This document shows positions 1 through 8,976 of a DNA stretch of 19,740 nt, one piece after another. Numbering within the stretch: position 1 is the stretch's first letter; each line of letters starts with the position of its first letter. This stretch comes from Scedosporium boydii (Eukaryota > Ascomycota > Sordariomycetes > Microascales > Microascaceae): contig NJFT01000384.1 in NCBI GenBank assembly GCA_002221725.1, forward strand, positions 1 to 19,740. Direction: 5' to 3'. A program made the translations under genes and the position numbers. The notes below the pieces were generated by a model. It saw nothing but the letters and a program-made list of their open reading frames with translations, was not told the DNA's origin and searched no databases.

Positions 1-409
1 GGGCGAAGGGGGAGACGGGGGAGAGTAGGTAGGTGTAGACGTTGCAGATGTCGCGGGGGGAGCGGGGATGGGGGCCGTCTTTTGATGTGACGAATAGTGC
101 GGCGGCTGAGATGTCCTGCGGTGGGGGAAAATGTTAGACTCCGAGGGGGTTGTACTGCGGGCGAGTAAGATTTACACGTACACTGAACTCGAGGGTTTCT
201 GGCGGCTCGGAGACCCAGTATCTAGCTAGTACGACATTGGCCTGGGCGGTGGTGCTTTGGGGGATGTCGAGGAGCAGGCCGGCGGCTTGTGTGAGACATT
301 GGACGGCTACAAAGACGGCGTCGAGGGCGTCCGAGGGGAATTGGCTGTTTGAGGCTCTATTGGAGAGCTGTTCGGCAGAGGCTAGGGGATTGGAGAGCAG
401 AGACGACAT
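1..409 (-). CDS. Cyclin L-like protein, 5' part only (runs off left edge)
   Basis: Seen: on the minus strand an ATG at 409, in the context GGCCAATGTC, opens exon 1 (409-182). A 66-nt intron (181-116) with donor GTACGT, branch CTAAC and acceptor CGCAG follows, and exon 2 (115-1) continues in phase 0. The visible 114 residues include an N-terminal cyclin-box signature, TQAAGLLLDIP then ANVVLARYW, and after the splice DISAAALFVTSK and SPRDICNVYTYLLS. Known: these match the first cyclin-box helices of cyclin L/K-type proteins, where an 'AGILLRLPQ' helix is followed by an 'ASKIEE..RRIRDVINVF' helix. These cyclins partner transcription- or splicing-linked CDKs in the nucleus. Inference: cyclin L family rather than a cell-cycle cyclin. 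The rest of the protein lies outside the window, so the exact orthologue cannot be named. Confidence 0.74.
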
Positions 410-1462
410 TGGCCAATAAATATATTACTCAACACACAGGAGAGGCCTTTTTTGGAAGTTTATCATGTATGAAATGAGCCTGGTCTCGATATTCGGCGTC
501 GTGGATGAAGATTTGATGAGAGGTTGAAAATGAGATTGAGAATGAGTGAATGAGTTGAGGTTGAAGTAAACTTCAGTACATCTCCGAGTGGTCCGTGCAC
601 ATCGGAGCTTTTTGACGTCACCTCGACTTACACGACATTTGGACATATCAGAATGAGGATGACGAGCAGAGACGAAGCCCAGTCTTTGTCGCTAGAACTT
701 TTGGGCGCAAACACCCTGGCCGATGTTGAAATTTCGAGAGACTGGATTTGCACTTTTCAATCTATTTTCTGTCGGCCCGCTTGTTTACTGAAAAGAAAGA
801 AGGTGCGGGTTTGATTTGACTGCCTTCTCTCCTCAGCGTGCGGCACCTTCCATCTTCGACGCTCCTCTTTTATCCCACGTCCCTCGCGCCTGCAGTAAGA
901 AATAAAATATCCTGAATCACGTATTCATTCTTATTCATCATTCGACGCGTCAATAAGGGCGACCTCCAGTGATTTAAGCGCGCGGCGGGTAACAAAAAAA
1001 ATATAGATATCGCCTCGGGCTTGTGAGCTCTCCTCAACCTTTCTTCTTTTTCCATCCCAGAATTGGTCTTGATTTCTTCACCTTTTTTGAAGCAGTTTCC
1101 ATCGATTGCCCCAATCATTCTAATTCTTAACAACATCGACTGTCAATCCTTGATTCCTTCTCCTATCCTTTACTTGCCAGGTTTCATTTCTCACAAGCAT
1201 TGATTCCGGTGGCTCTATTCTTCGTCTATCGATTTTCATTCATCATCCACCAAGAATCCGCTATCTTTTCGATTGCCTTGAGGTATGCCTTCTCCAGTTC
1301 TCAATTATCACCCGTCCTCAATCACAAGCAATCAATCCGGATCATCATTGACATTGGTTTCGATCATCTTAGCCCAATTCATCCCTGAGACAATCTCTTT
1401 CATTCTTTACGTCTACCATTTTCATCTCGCAATCATTCGTCCTCGACGCGAACAAGATCAAA
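410..1462. other. Divergent intergenic region between cyclin-like gene and repeat-protein gene
   Basis: This 1,053-bp stretch separates a minus-strand and a plus-strand gene, so it should hold both promoters. From about 1030 to 1460 the plus strand is rich in pyrimidines (TTCTTC and CATC runs), as is common in fungal leaders. CCAAT-like words occur, for example in 'cccaatcatt' near 1109-1118 and 'gcccaattca' near 1372-1381. No ORF here has convincing protein character. I see no RNA gene. Confidence 0.5.
1283..1372 (+). other. Possible 5'-UTR intron of the repeat-protein gene
   Basis: Seen: donor GTATGC at 1283 and acceptor TCTTAG ending at 1372 (90 nt), with a weak branch-like TTGACAT about 20 nt upstream of the acceptor. 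Removing it would delete the ATG at 1285, which otherwise opens a 118-codon upstream ORF overlapping the main start at 1463. Inference only: the donor is good but the branch site is not the CTAAC used by the other genes here. Confidence 0.3.
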
Positions 1463-4400
1463 ATGGACCAGACTACGACCACCCCTTTCTCCGCCTCCAC
1501 CTCCACCTCCACCACCCCTTCTCTCATCATCTCAGAGAATGGAATCGGACGCCTCAGCGAGCAGTTCCGCCCCTCCTCCTTCTCTCTCTCTCTTTCCGCC
1601 ATTCTCCGCTCGATGACCGGCCTCGAGCAGGACGTCTATAATGGCGATGACGAAGGTGGTCAGCCTGGACCTGAAGAAAATAGGGTCCGGCTTTCCGCCA
1701 GCAACCTCGGCAAGCCTGAGGGGGCTGTTCCTGAAGAAAATAGGGAGCAGCTTTCCAACGGTTATAACCAGGCGAATGGCATGTCTCACCCTGAAGAAAA
1801 TAGGGGTGAGCTTGCCGCCATCCATCTCACCCGGCCTGAGGAGGCTGTTCCTAAAGAAAATAGGGAGCAGTTTTCCAACGGCTGTGGCTGGGAGGATCTC
1901 CACAAGCCTGAGGAGGCTGCTTCCGCATAGGAGAGGAAGCAGTCTTCCGACGGCGGAGTCGAGATTATCTCCGAAAGGGGATATTCTCTTAACTATGACC
2001 GACCTTCCGACGACCCGTATCATCTCTCACAGGGATACACACAGAGCTCTATCCCGAGCTTCGACGGCCCAGGAGACATTGTCGACTGGGACCTGAAGGC
2101 TCTTGAGGACGCGCTCCCGGCGAACCCAGAGTTCCCGGACCCCCCTGAGGATGACGACGACGACGACTGGGATGGAGAGCACGGAGGCGACGACGCAATT
2201 CCGTCTCCTGCTGCGGGTGACCTGATCGAGAACAGGCCCCATCCTCCCCCAGAAGACGCCGAGGAAGATCGGTGGTCCGATGAGGGCGAGTCTTCCTGCG
2301 AAGAAGAGATGGATGAAGAGGAGAAGGAACCTGGTCCCTCTCCCCGGCACACCTCTAGTCGTGCCGACCGCAATACCATCTGGTTCATTCCAGATCTGGG
2401 TGTGTTTGTGGACGGTGCGACCGGAAACGCAGCTGACGACGCTGCTGTAGTGGAAGAGGAGCCTGCGTCTAATGACGTTCAGCCTTCTGAAGCCCAGCGC
2501 TCGGCGAAGTCGCTGCGGTCGGGAGAGCATCTTCCGCCTTGGGAGCTCGCTGCCAAGGATCGGTTGGTGTTTCAGAGGTCCAATCCCCTCCTCCGGCATC
2601 CCTTCATTGTCGCTTCGGATCGACCAAAGCGCCAGGTCGAGAGCCGATTGGTAAGGGCTCGACGGGTGTTGATGAGAGAACGCCTGCAATCGTTGCCTCC
2701 TGAGCTCGAGCGGTTTTTGCGCGACCAGGATGGTGGTGAGCAGAAGCAGGCACTTCTTCGTGCTCTAATGAGGCGCCAGCCTCAGGGCCGTAGCGGAGTC
2801 CGACCTGACGGACCTGACGACTTCCGTGGTAGCCAGAGTACAGATGGCAGTGTTCCGCAAGGACCTGCTCCCCATCTTCATCCAAGGGTTCCCCATGAAA
2901 CTCTTGATCAGGGCAGCAGCTCTCCCCCTGCAGGGGGGCCAGGACCGAACACCCCAACGATGAGCCTCTCAGGTAAGCAGAACACATATGTTTTCTTCAT
3001 TTTTCACTGCCATAAGCAATTTCCCATAATGGGTATCATTCATTCATGTACTAACTACATCTTTCGTGATAGGCGGACGTGGCAGCCCTCAAAGCGTGGA
3101 CTCGAAGTCTGTTGTTGGAAAGAGACGTCGGAGTAATCTCCTTGATGTCGAATCCGATGACGAGGTAGAGTACCTTGCGGAGAGGTGTCCGACCAAGAAG
3201 CTCAAGTTGGGGGGCAATGAGCCTAGTACGCTGGCTGGGCGTGGAATTCCCACCGACTCGTCGGATGATGTTTCCATGCACCCAGTGCCCGTCGCTCTCC
3301 AATCGCCCACGCAGGTTCCTCATTTGGTGTGGGAACAAAGTGCGGCGGATGACCAGCAGGAGGTTCACATGGTCATAGAGCCTTCTGCTCCTCAGATGAT
3401 CCCTCAGGACCCCCAAAGTCTATCATCCATGGATGTAGACGCTCCTAAGCAGCTGGCCGAGAACGAGGATTCTGATATGGGCGAGCCTATCCCTGACGAG
3501 GATAGGTCCCTTTCAGCACCCGACTCTCCCATGGCCGACGACGCTGACGAGGTTGCTTCCGCAACTGCAGTCGATGACACGCTGATGACGGAAGCCAGCG
3601 AGGATGTGGATGACGCCAATCCAGTTGCCGAAGCCGTTAAGGACGGGGCCGGCACGGATTCGGTTGATGATACTCCGATGGTTGAAGTCATTGGGGATTC
3701 AGAGGACGTGGGTTTGGTGCCTGAAGTCGTTACCGAAAGGGACTCGACGGACGGTGCTCCCGTTGACGTGGTCACTGGGGACGATGGCTCGGATTCGGTA
3801 CCAGACGCCGTTGATTGTGAAGACATCGCCAGTTCGACTGATGATGCTCCCGCCAACGAGGCCATCCGGGACGATGGTTTAGATCAGGTACCCAGTACCG
3901 CCGACGACAAGGGCGCAGTAGATTCGGAATTTGCTGCTCCCGTTGGTGAGTCTGTTGACCTTGTGGAAGAGGTCATCACGGTACCTGACGCCCAAACGGC
4001 GATCGAGGTTCATGAGGAGGATACCGCGAGTTCGGCGAATCAGCTTGATGGGAAGTCTACCCCTTACCCGACTCCCGAGAGCTCGCCTGAACCACCGGCC
4101 ATCCCCCAAATGGACCCAGCGCCGATTCCGGCCATGACGACGGCCACGACTGTTGTACGATCTGGCGAAGCGCCGAAGCCACGAAGTCTCACGACTTATC
4201 GGCCAGTCAGAATCGCGATCCCAGCGGCATCCTTGGTTGACCCGGAGGTCCGAGCGAAGCTTGGATATCCTCCGTGGGAGGAGCCAAAATACCTTCCAGA
4301 GGATGTGCGCAGGATCCAGTCGTCGGTCAAGTCTGGTCCGAAGGAGGACAGGTTCCAGCTCAGGTGGAAGCCCGCAAAGTCGTGGCGAAAGCCTGTGGTG

Positions 4401-5012
4401 ATGGAACCCGAGGAGGATAATGCAGCGAAGGCCATGAACCCGTCGGAGCCGTCGGAGCCGTCAGGGGATATCCCATCGCCAGCAACGGTCGCGGAGCAGC
4501 CCGTAAGTTGAGATTAAAAAAAACGCACCATCGGGTTGTACAAGAAGCTAACAAAACTCTTAAAGGACTCCAAGGCCGAGCCTCCGAAGTCCTCGAAGAC
4601 CTCGAAGCTCGTGGCTCTCCTCCAGGGTAGTGGGTCCCAGGACGCGAGGTCCGCAGTCACGGGCGACGAAATCGACATGGAGGAGGTGGAGAGTCTCCGG
4701 CGCGTTTTCGGCGGCAACGTGTGGACACGGTCGCGGAAGGTGAACCGGGAGGTCACCCCCATGGACACGCCCACGCCGGCCGAAGAGCCTCAGTATCCCC
4801 ATGCCATGACGAAGAAGACTACTCATTCGTGGATGAGAGGGGTCTTCGGCCTCTGGGGAGAAAAGGTCGGCCAGGCTTTGCCGGAGGCAGGTGGAGGGAG
4901 CAACAGCTCCATCGGTGCGGTGCTGGGAACGGCGGTGGTGGTGGTCACGGTCTGCTGTGTTCGACTCCGACTACGTTTGTCGGATAGGCTCGCCAGCCTG
5001 GCCGGCCGGTAG
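1463..5012 (+). CDS. Large acidic repeat protein with predicted C-terminal membrane tail; one in-frame TAG
   Basis: Unrecognised. Start ATG at 1463 has the context ATCAAAATGG. Model: exon 1 1463-2972; intron 2973-3072 (GTAAGC, CTAAC, GATAG); exon 2 3073-4502; intron 4503-4565 (GTAAGT, GCTAAC, AAAG); exon 3 4566-5012, TAG stop. The sum is 3,387 nt, exactly 1,129 codons, which supports the joins. Codon 156 (1928-1930) is TAG; reading stays open for over 340 codons after it. Order along the protein: Ser/Thr-rich start; PEENR repeats at residues 70-153; acidic region with an Asp run; basic patches KRRR (520-523) and KKLKL (545-549) resembling a bipartite nuclear signal; acidic repeats at about 669-812; SEP triplets; a short hydrophobic Val-rich segment at about 1096-1112 followed by Arg/Leu alternation. 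Inference: a nuclear-envelope or other tail-anchored scaffold is possible but unproven. If the TAG is real and not read through, the first downstream in-frame ATG is at 2309. Structure is fairly sure, function unknown. Confidence 0.62.
1670..1927 (+). repeat. Four 60-bp coding repeats (PEENR units) with a degenerate fifth
   Basis: Copies start at 1670, 1730, 1790 and 1850, each opening with CCTGAAGAAAATAGGG or a one-base variant. The first three are exactly 60 bp; the fourth is 72 bp and leads into a degenerate copy at 1922 that contains the TAG. Copies 1 and 3 resemble each other (ending in Pro-Glu-x-Ala-Val), as do copies 2 and 4 (E-Q-L/F-S-N-G), so the block is a 120-bp doublet duplicated once. 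Because 60 is divisible by 3, the period repeats in all frames, which explains the long open stretches in another forward frame and on the minus strand. Confidence 0.9.
3567..3998 (+). repeat. Degenerate acidic repeats of about 29-31 residues inside exon 2
   Basis: About five imperfect units follow the pattern [VT]D[DG][TA]P..E....D......VP..V, for example around VDDTLMTEASED, VDDTPMVEVIGD, TDGAPVDVVTGDD, TDDAPANEAIRDD and the weaker AAPVGESVD. The first two VDDT words are about 93 nt apart. Divergence at the DNA level is high, so these are old duplications kept for composition (Asp/Glu/Val/Pro) rather than recent copies. The repeat edges are approximate. Confidence 0.6.
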
Positions 5013-6510
5013 ACCTCGTCGTTTCTTGGTTGATGCATGCGCCGTTGTGGTCTGCCCACCGCTCTTCGTCCCGAGGACGTTCATTTGCCAGCTCGTCCTA
5101 ACCGATTCCGGTCTACGTCCCTTCTCCGCCGCAAGCCGAGATGACTTTGAGGACATTATCGATTTTCTCCCACATCGGATCGCATTGCGCCTCTCCTCGT
5201 CACCCTCTGGAACTCCCGCGCCAGGTAGAGCCTCATCTTTTGTCCCCAGCGAGCTGGTATTGGCGCTTTGAACCACATCATCAACGCCACCATTCTAACT
5301 TCTACCTGGAGCGCCGACAACGGAGTTTTCTTTATTTTTTTATTCATTTCAGCAGCCGTATCATCGACTCTCTCGCCCACAATGGCCAAGCACCGAAATC
5401 CTGCAGCCGCACCGACAAGAGAAGCGTCCCCATTCTCTCTCCAGTTTCCCCGAGCACCATACGCCCTGTGACTCCTGCCAGGCCTCAGTCCTATCACTCT
5501 GCCTGTTGCCGCAAGTTGCCCAGCTCTTGGCAATACCGCCGCTGCTATCCCTACAGTCTCCCTAGAGCCTCCCGTGGCTGCTGCCTGGCTCGCCTCTCAC
5601 AAACGAGATGTCGCTGCGGAAGGGATTTTATGGTTCGGGAATTTCATCGTCCGCTAGATCCCGGGTTCGAATCCACTCAAGGGCATCATGAGGGCATGTA
5701 TCCCACCATTTCGGCTACGTTGGCGCGAATTTTGTCGCGACGGCTCCAAACAAACCATGTCGAGCGTTGAAGGTCGCCGCTGCGGAGGCGTTTCCAAGGC
5801 CATCTCCCTTCGAAAGAGGCATGAACCGATCTTCCTCTACACACGTTCTGCGCCGGGTCCAGGCTCTTTCCTCTCGTTCAAAGAGACCCTCGCTCCTCTG
5901 GCTCTTTTGGGTGGTGTCAGTTTAACCGGAACGGGCTACATCGTCGGTCGACTACCACATCTACATTGTTCCGATCGTGACGACCACCGGCCAGACGGAA
6001 ACGAAGTAAATGGGTGACTACTTCGTGTGCCGCACTTTAACGGGAGACGCGGGTACGATAAAAGGTGTCGGAGCCAACGTCCATCTTTCTTTCATTTGCT
6101 TCACCTTCGCTCTCCGACATCCTCACTCTCCGGGCTACAACCCTCCAAGCCACTTGGCTTCGGTACCCAGCCACGCACAGCGATCAGATAAGATTGATCA
6201 ATCGACAGTGGGCTGAGGGTGGCGGTGACACCTACTGGGAACTTCCCCCTCATCACGACATCAACCCCGATCCAAGTTGACGCCGGAATTGTGTATTTTC
6301 GACGGTTGGACCGACTAGATTTCTGCAAATCTCAGCAGACTTTTGCTCTCACCACAGAAACTCACGGTGAGAGCACAGTCCTCGAGGACCTGGCGGTCGT
6401 CATTATCTTAAAAAACCGGAGGCAGACGGAACCGAATGGCTTATACTTCCCACACCAATTAGGAGCCAGCGCCTTGCAACGCAGACAGCGCCTCCTAAGA
6501 CGAGAACGGC
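5013..6510. other. No confident gene; one protein-like reading frame with stops
   Basis: Downstream of the repeat-protein gene I can build no clean gene. An ATG at 5382 in a strong context (CACAATGGCC) opens a frame that stays protein-like to 6017 but is broken by TGA at 5469 and TAG at 5656. It includes stretches such as AAWLASHKRDVAAEGILWFG and, later, LAPLALLGGVSLTGTGY. No canonical intron removes either stop. A different frame is open from 5141 to 5770 (209 codons), but its composition (Arg/Ser/His/Pro rich) looks like chance. Options: decayed gene, multi-exon gene with unusual introns, or plain intergenic DNA. Confidence 0.3.
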
Positions 6511-7412
6511 CATGGCGTGGCAAGTACACGTCGTACAGCATCAGCATTTGAGATTGCTGAGGCACAAGAGAGGTTCGAGGCAAGTTGGGTACGTACAAAC
6601 CAGGAACAGGGCATCCAAGTATCAGTCACGACATGGCCGAACGGAAGTGTTTTGATAAGGGGGAATCCTAACCTTCCGGCGGACCTTCCTGGCTACTCCT
6701 ACGGCCTGTTCTGGGGGCAGCCGGCCCCTTGCTTTAGAACCCGCGGAGAAACGAGAACATATTGAACCGCCTCTGACGTTTTTAACAAGAAAAAAAAAAA
6801 AAAAAAAAACACACGCACACACACACACACTAACACTACGACTTATATATACACTCAACCACACAGCTCCTCGTGCCACTTGAGGAAGTGGACGAGAAAA
6901 TCTTCGCTGAAATCGAAGCCGAAGCCTCGCTACGCCCCTACCAGTTGATCCTCCCGGCATGTGGAAGAATAAGGGACCGGGAGCTCTTCCACATTCCGAC
7001 GTCGCGCTTACCATTGGACGTGGAGGAGGGGCATTTCTTGTGCTGCGGAGGAGTCGGCCACTCCTGTTACCTCATCAACTTACATTTCATCAGCTCCTAT
7101 AGAGGTGACGGGAGTGCATGAAAGACAGGTGCCACTCGTCTGGGCATCCTAGTCCTGCGTAATTGCAAAGTCTGGGTAATTTACAGACCCTGAGATCTAC
7201 TCAAGTCGTGGTCGGCCGACCTTTTGACATTGCCTGTGGTCTGTGGCGCGACCAGCAACAGTGGTTGCCCAACATGCCAACTCGCCCAGAAGGGCTGTTT
7301 CGTCGTGAGTTCTTCCTCTTGTCCTTCCCCTCAGCTATCTCTCTCCATAGCTCATTACTGACTCTTGGGTTATCGCAGATACCGGAAGGCTCCGAAGGCT
7401 TTGTTTAGGGTG
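6511..7412 (+). pseudogene. Possible multi-exon gene or gene remnant of unknown function
   Basis: Three open segments have a protein-like look. Segment A (6517-6765) contains AFEIAEAQERFEASW and TTWPNGSVLIRGNPNLP. Segment B (about 6867-7121), preceded by a good acceptor (CACTAACACT...CACACAG at 6866), contains VPLEEVDEKIFAEIEAEAS and LFHIPTSRLPLDVEEGHF. Segment C (7187-7303) contains VVVGRPFDIACGLWRD and is followed by a clean 76-nt intron (7304-7379, GTGAGT...TCGCAG) leading to a TGA at 7410-7412. However, no good donor joins A to B, and the B-to-C joins I tried are out of phase. I recognise no family. It may be a decayed gene or one whose exons I cannot resolve by eye. Confidence 0.27.
6790..6830. 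repeat. Poly(A)20 followed by (CA)n microsatellite
   Basis: Twenty consecutive A (6790-6809) run directly into a CA-dinucleotide tract with one G interruption, ending at 6830. It lies just before a branch-site-like CTAAC and an acceptor-like CACACAG, so if the flanking segments are exons, the tract is intronic. Confidence 0.9.
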
Positions 7413-7500
7413 AAGCCCACCGCCCTTTCAACGCGGCTCACCGCAGAGGACACACACCCTTGGCCCCGCCAAGTTTCCGAGTTACTTTCCCGCGTCACTG

Positions 7501-7829
7501 AACGCAAAAGCCGCCTATGGCGTTGATACGAGATTCATATATATGCTCTCAACTTACGTCGACCTACCTCGCGTCAATATTGATCGAAAACCGACCCGTA
7601 CCACCGAGATACTCGAAACTCCATCGGGAGTCACGCGTTCGTTTCGTTCGCCGCGGCAGAGAGCTTCGAAGCTCTAGATTTTTTTTTCTTCGGCGTTCAA
7701 AAAAACATGCGGTGCGGCATGACTCAATGAAATTCGACCTGAGGCCGATGCATCCCGTGATGGCGGCGTCGCCGAATACAAAAGCCGCCTATGACGTTGA
7801 CAAGAGACGGATATCTACGCTCGCAGCTT
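7501..7829 (+). repeat. Diverged direct duplication of a 55-bp module
   Basis: Positions 7501-7555 and 7775-7829 align without gaps at 43 of 55 bases; the shared core is AAAAGCCGCCTATG. Both can be read as protein with the motif N-x-K-A-A-Y-x-V-D-x-R. Most differences in the left half are transitions. The spacer between the copies shows no obvious similarity by eye. Confidence 0.6.
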
Positions 7830-8078
7830 GGTTGCTTCAACTTGCCCACCAGTTCGTATATAGCCGGTGCAGGTATTACACGTTGCGGCGCGGCAGAAGA
7901 TGGGGAGGGCATCAATGATTATTTTTGTACTTTGGACGTTGTCGCAATTTGTGTGGAATTTGGCCGGGGCAGGCACGGGTCTACTGCCGCGGGATGATGA
8001 AGGATAGAGAATTGATATCAATGACCTTTCTAACCGTTTGCTGATTTGCTATGATTCGTGACAAAAAGACGAGATTGG

Positions 8079-8084
8079 TATAAA
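8079..8084 (+). promoter_or_regulatory. TATA-box-like element
   Basis: TATAAA in 'ggtataaaatac', 143 bp upstream of an ATG at 8227. The interval ends in a pyrimidine-rich leader (about 8166-8215). This is a plausible fungal core promoter, but the gene it would serve is itself weakly supported. Confidence 0.35.
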
Positions 8085-8226
8085 ATACAAAGGTAATAAA
8101 GGCGTAAATACTTTAAGTTTGTATGACAGACTGCGAAGTGCATCACTTGGCCGGCGTTCCGTTTGAGTGGTCGTCTCGTCTCATCTTACCTCTCACCTAT
8201 CTACCCATCTCGGGGGATCCATCAAA

Positions 8227-8350
8227 ATGCCGTTGTTGAAACATCCTTGCATTTTCAAAGTCAAGGCTCCGATACCGCCAACAAGGGGGCGAATTAGACG
8301 TGGGCCATTGACAAGCGAAAATGGTCCGAGGACATTCGAGGTTCGTACGT
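8227..8350 (+). CDS. Candidate first exon of a small unknown gene
   Basis: Seen: an ATG at 8227 in the strong context ATCAAAATGCC follows a CT-rich leader and a TATA-like box. It opens 41 codons plus one base (beginning MPLLKHPCIFKVK), ending at a consensus donor GTGAGT at 8351; unspliced, the frame stops at once (TGA then TAG). A second open stretch runs to 8801 in frame with the sequence after the donor, and could be exon 2 with an acceptor such as the CCAG or ATAG near 8490-8515. No branch site is obvious, and the protein resembles nothing I know. It could be a short gene, a non-coding transcript or chance. Confidence 0.22.
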
Positions 8351-8915
8351 GGTGAGTAGATTTGGAGCTCGCAAGCTGCGTCCTGATCAAAATGATGATG
8401 GCATGGATTGGTTGAGAGCTCCGTCTTCGGGGGGGACGAGACCAACAATGGAGGGGCACGTCGACGCTTGGGAGCTTTTGCGGACCCAGCTTAATGGCTC
8501 GTGGGCAATAGTGGACGCCAGGCTACGAAGTACAACGATCTCGAAGGATCAATTGAATGCTGCCGGGCTCTTTGCTTCTTTTAGCGTCAGCGGCTCTCAA
8601 CCCCCGATATCGCCGGCCCCAGACCTCGAGGGTTTGATGAAGTCTACAACGTTGGGAAGGACGGGGTCGAGGAGTAAAAATAAGCGAGGATCTACACTAC
8701 AGACAAAAAGCGGGAGGCGGCGGGAATGGGAAAGGAACGAGGCGAGATCAATGATAGGGAACATGTGCCGAGCATCCAGGACCTTGTCTTTTTTTTCTTG
8801 ATACTTGGTAGTCTATTTTAGGTACAGGGGGATAGTAACGCGCATTTCTTGGTCCGGCGTACGTCGGAGTCACTTGGAGTCCGATGCAAATTGTGACCTG
8901 GCATGGCCCATATAG

Positions 8916-8976
8916 ACTACTTCGTAGTTGTACTTCGTAGTGTACTTCTGGGAGAGAGAGCCGTATTACGAAGTGC
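8916..8976. repeat. Densest cluster of the TACTTCGTAG / TACGAAGTA motif
   Basis: Two copies of TACTTCGTAG lie at 8918-8927 and 8931-8940, followed by GTACTTCT and then the inverted form TTACGAAGTGC at about 8966-8976. Related copies occur at 9296-9309 (ACTACTTTCGTAGT), 9380-9389 (TACGAAGTAC), 9917-9926 (TACTTCGTAG) and, more weakly, around 10272-10290. ACTAC and GTAGT flanking TTC can form a small hairpin. Confidence 0.7.

Noticed and set aside
1884..1930. 47-nt intron (GTGGCT...CATAG) that would remove the in-frame TAG
   Set aside because: Poor donor, no branch-site sequence, and it would delete part of a repeat copy; kept only as a remote alternative.
1532..2023. 163-codon antisense ORF and 151-codon forward ORF (1641-2096) over the repeat block
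   Set aside because: Both are explained by the 60-bp period being a multiple of three. Only the frame starting at 1463 has a strong start context and continues, apart from the TAG, into properly spliced downstream exons.
3404..3865. 153-codon Ser/Thr-rich minus-strand ORF
   Set aside because: It is the complement of the Asp/Glu/Val-rich acidic repeats of the plus-strand gene; low-complexity mirror with no start or splice support.
5655..5690. tRNA-like T-arm word (GGTTCGAATCC)
   Set aside because: Flanking bases cannot form the 5-bp T stem (only two pairs next to the loop), and no matching acceptor, D or anticodon arms were found upstream.
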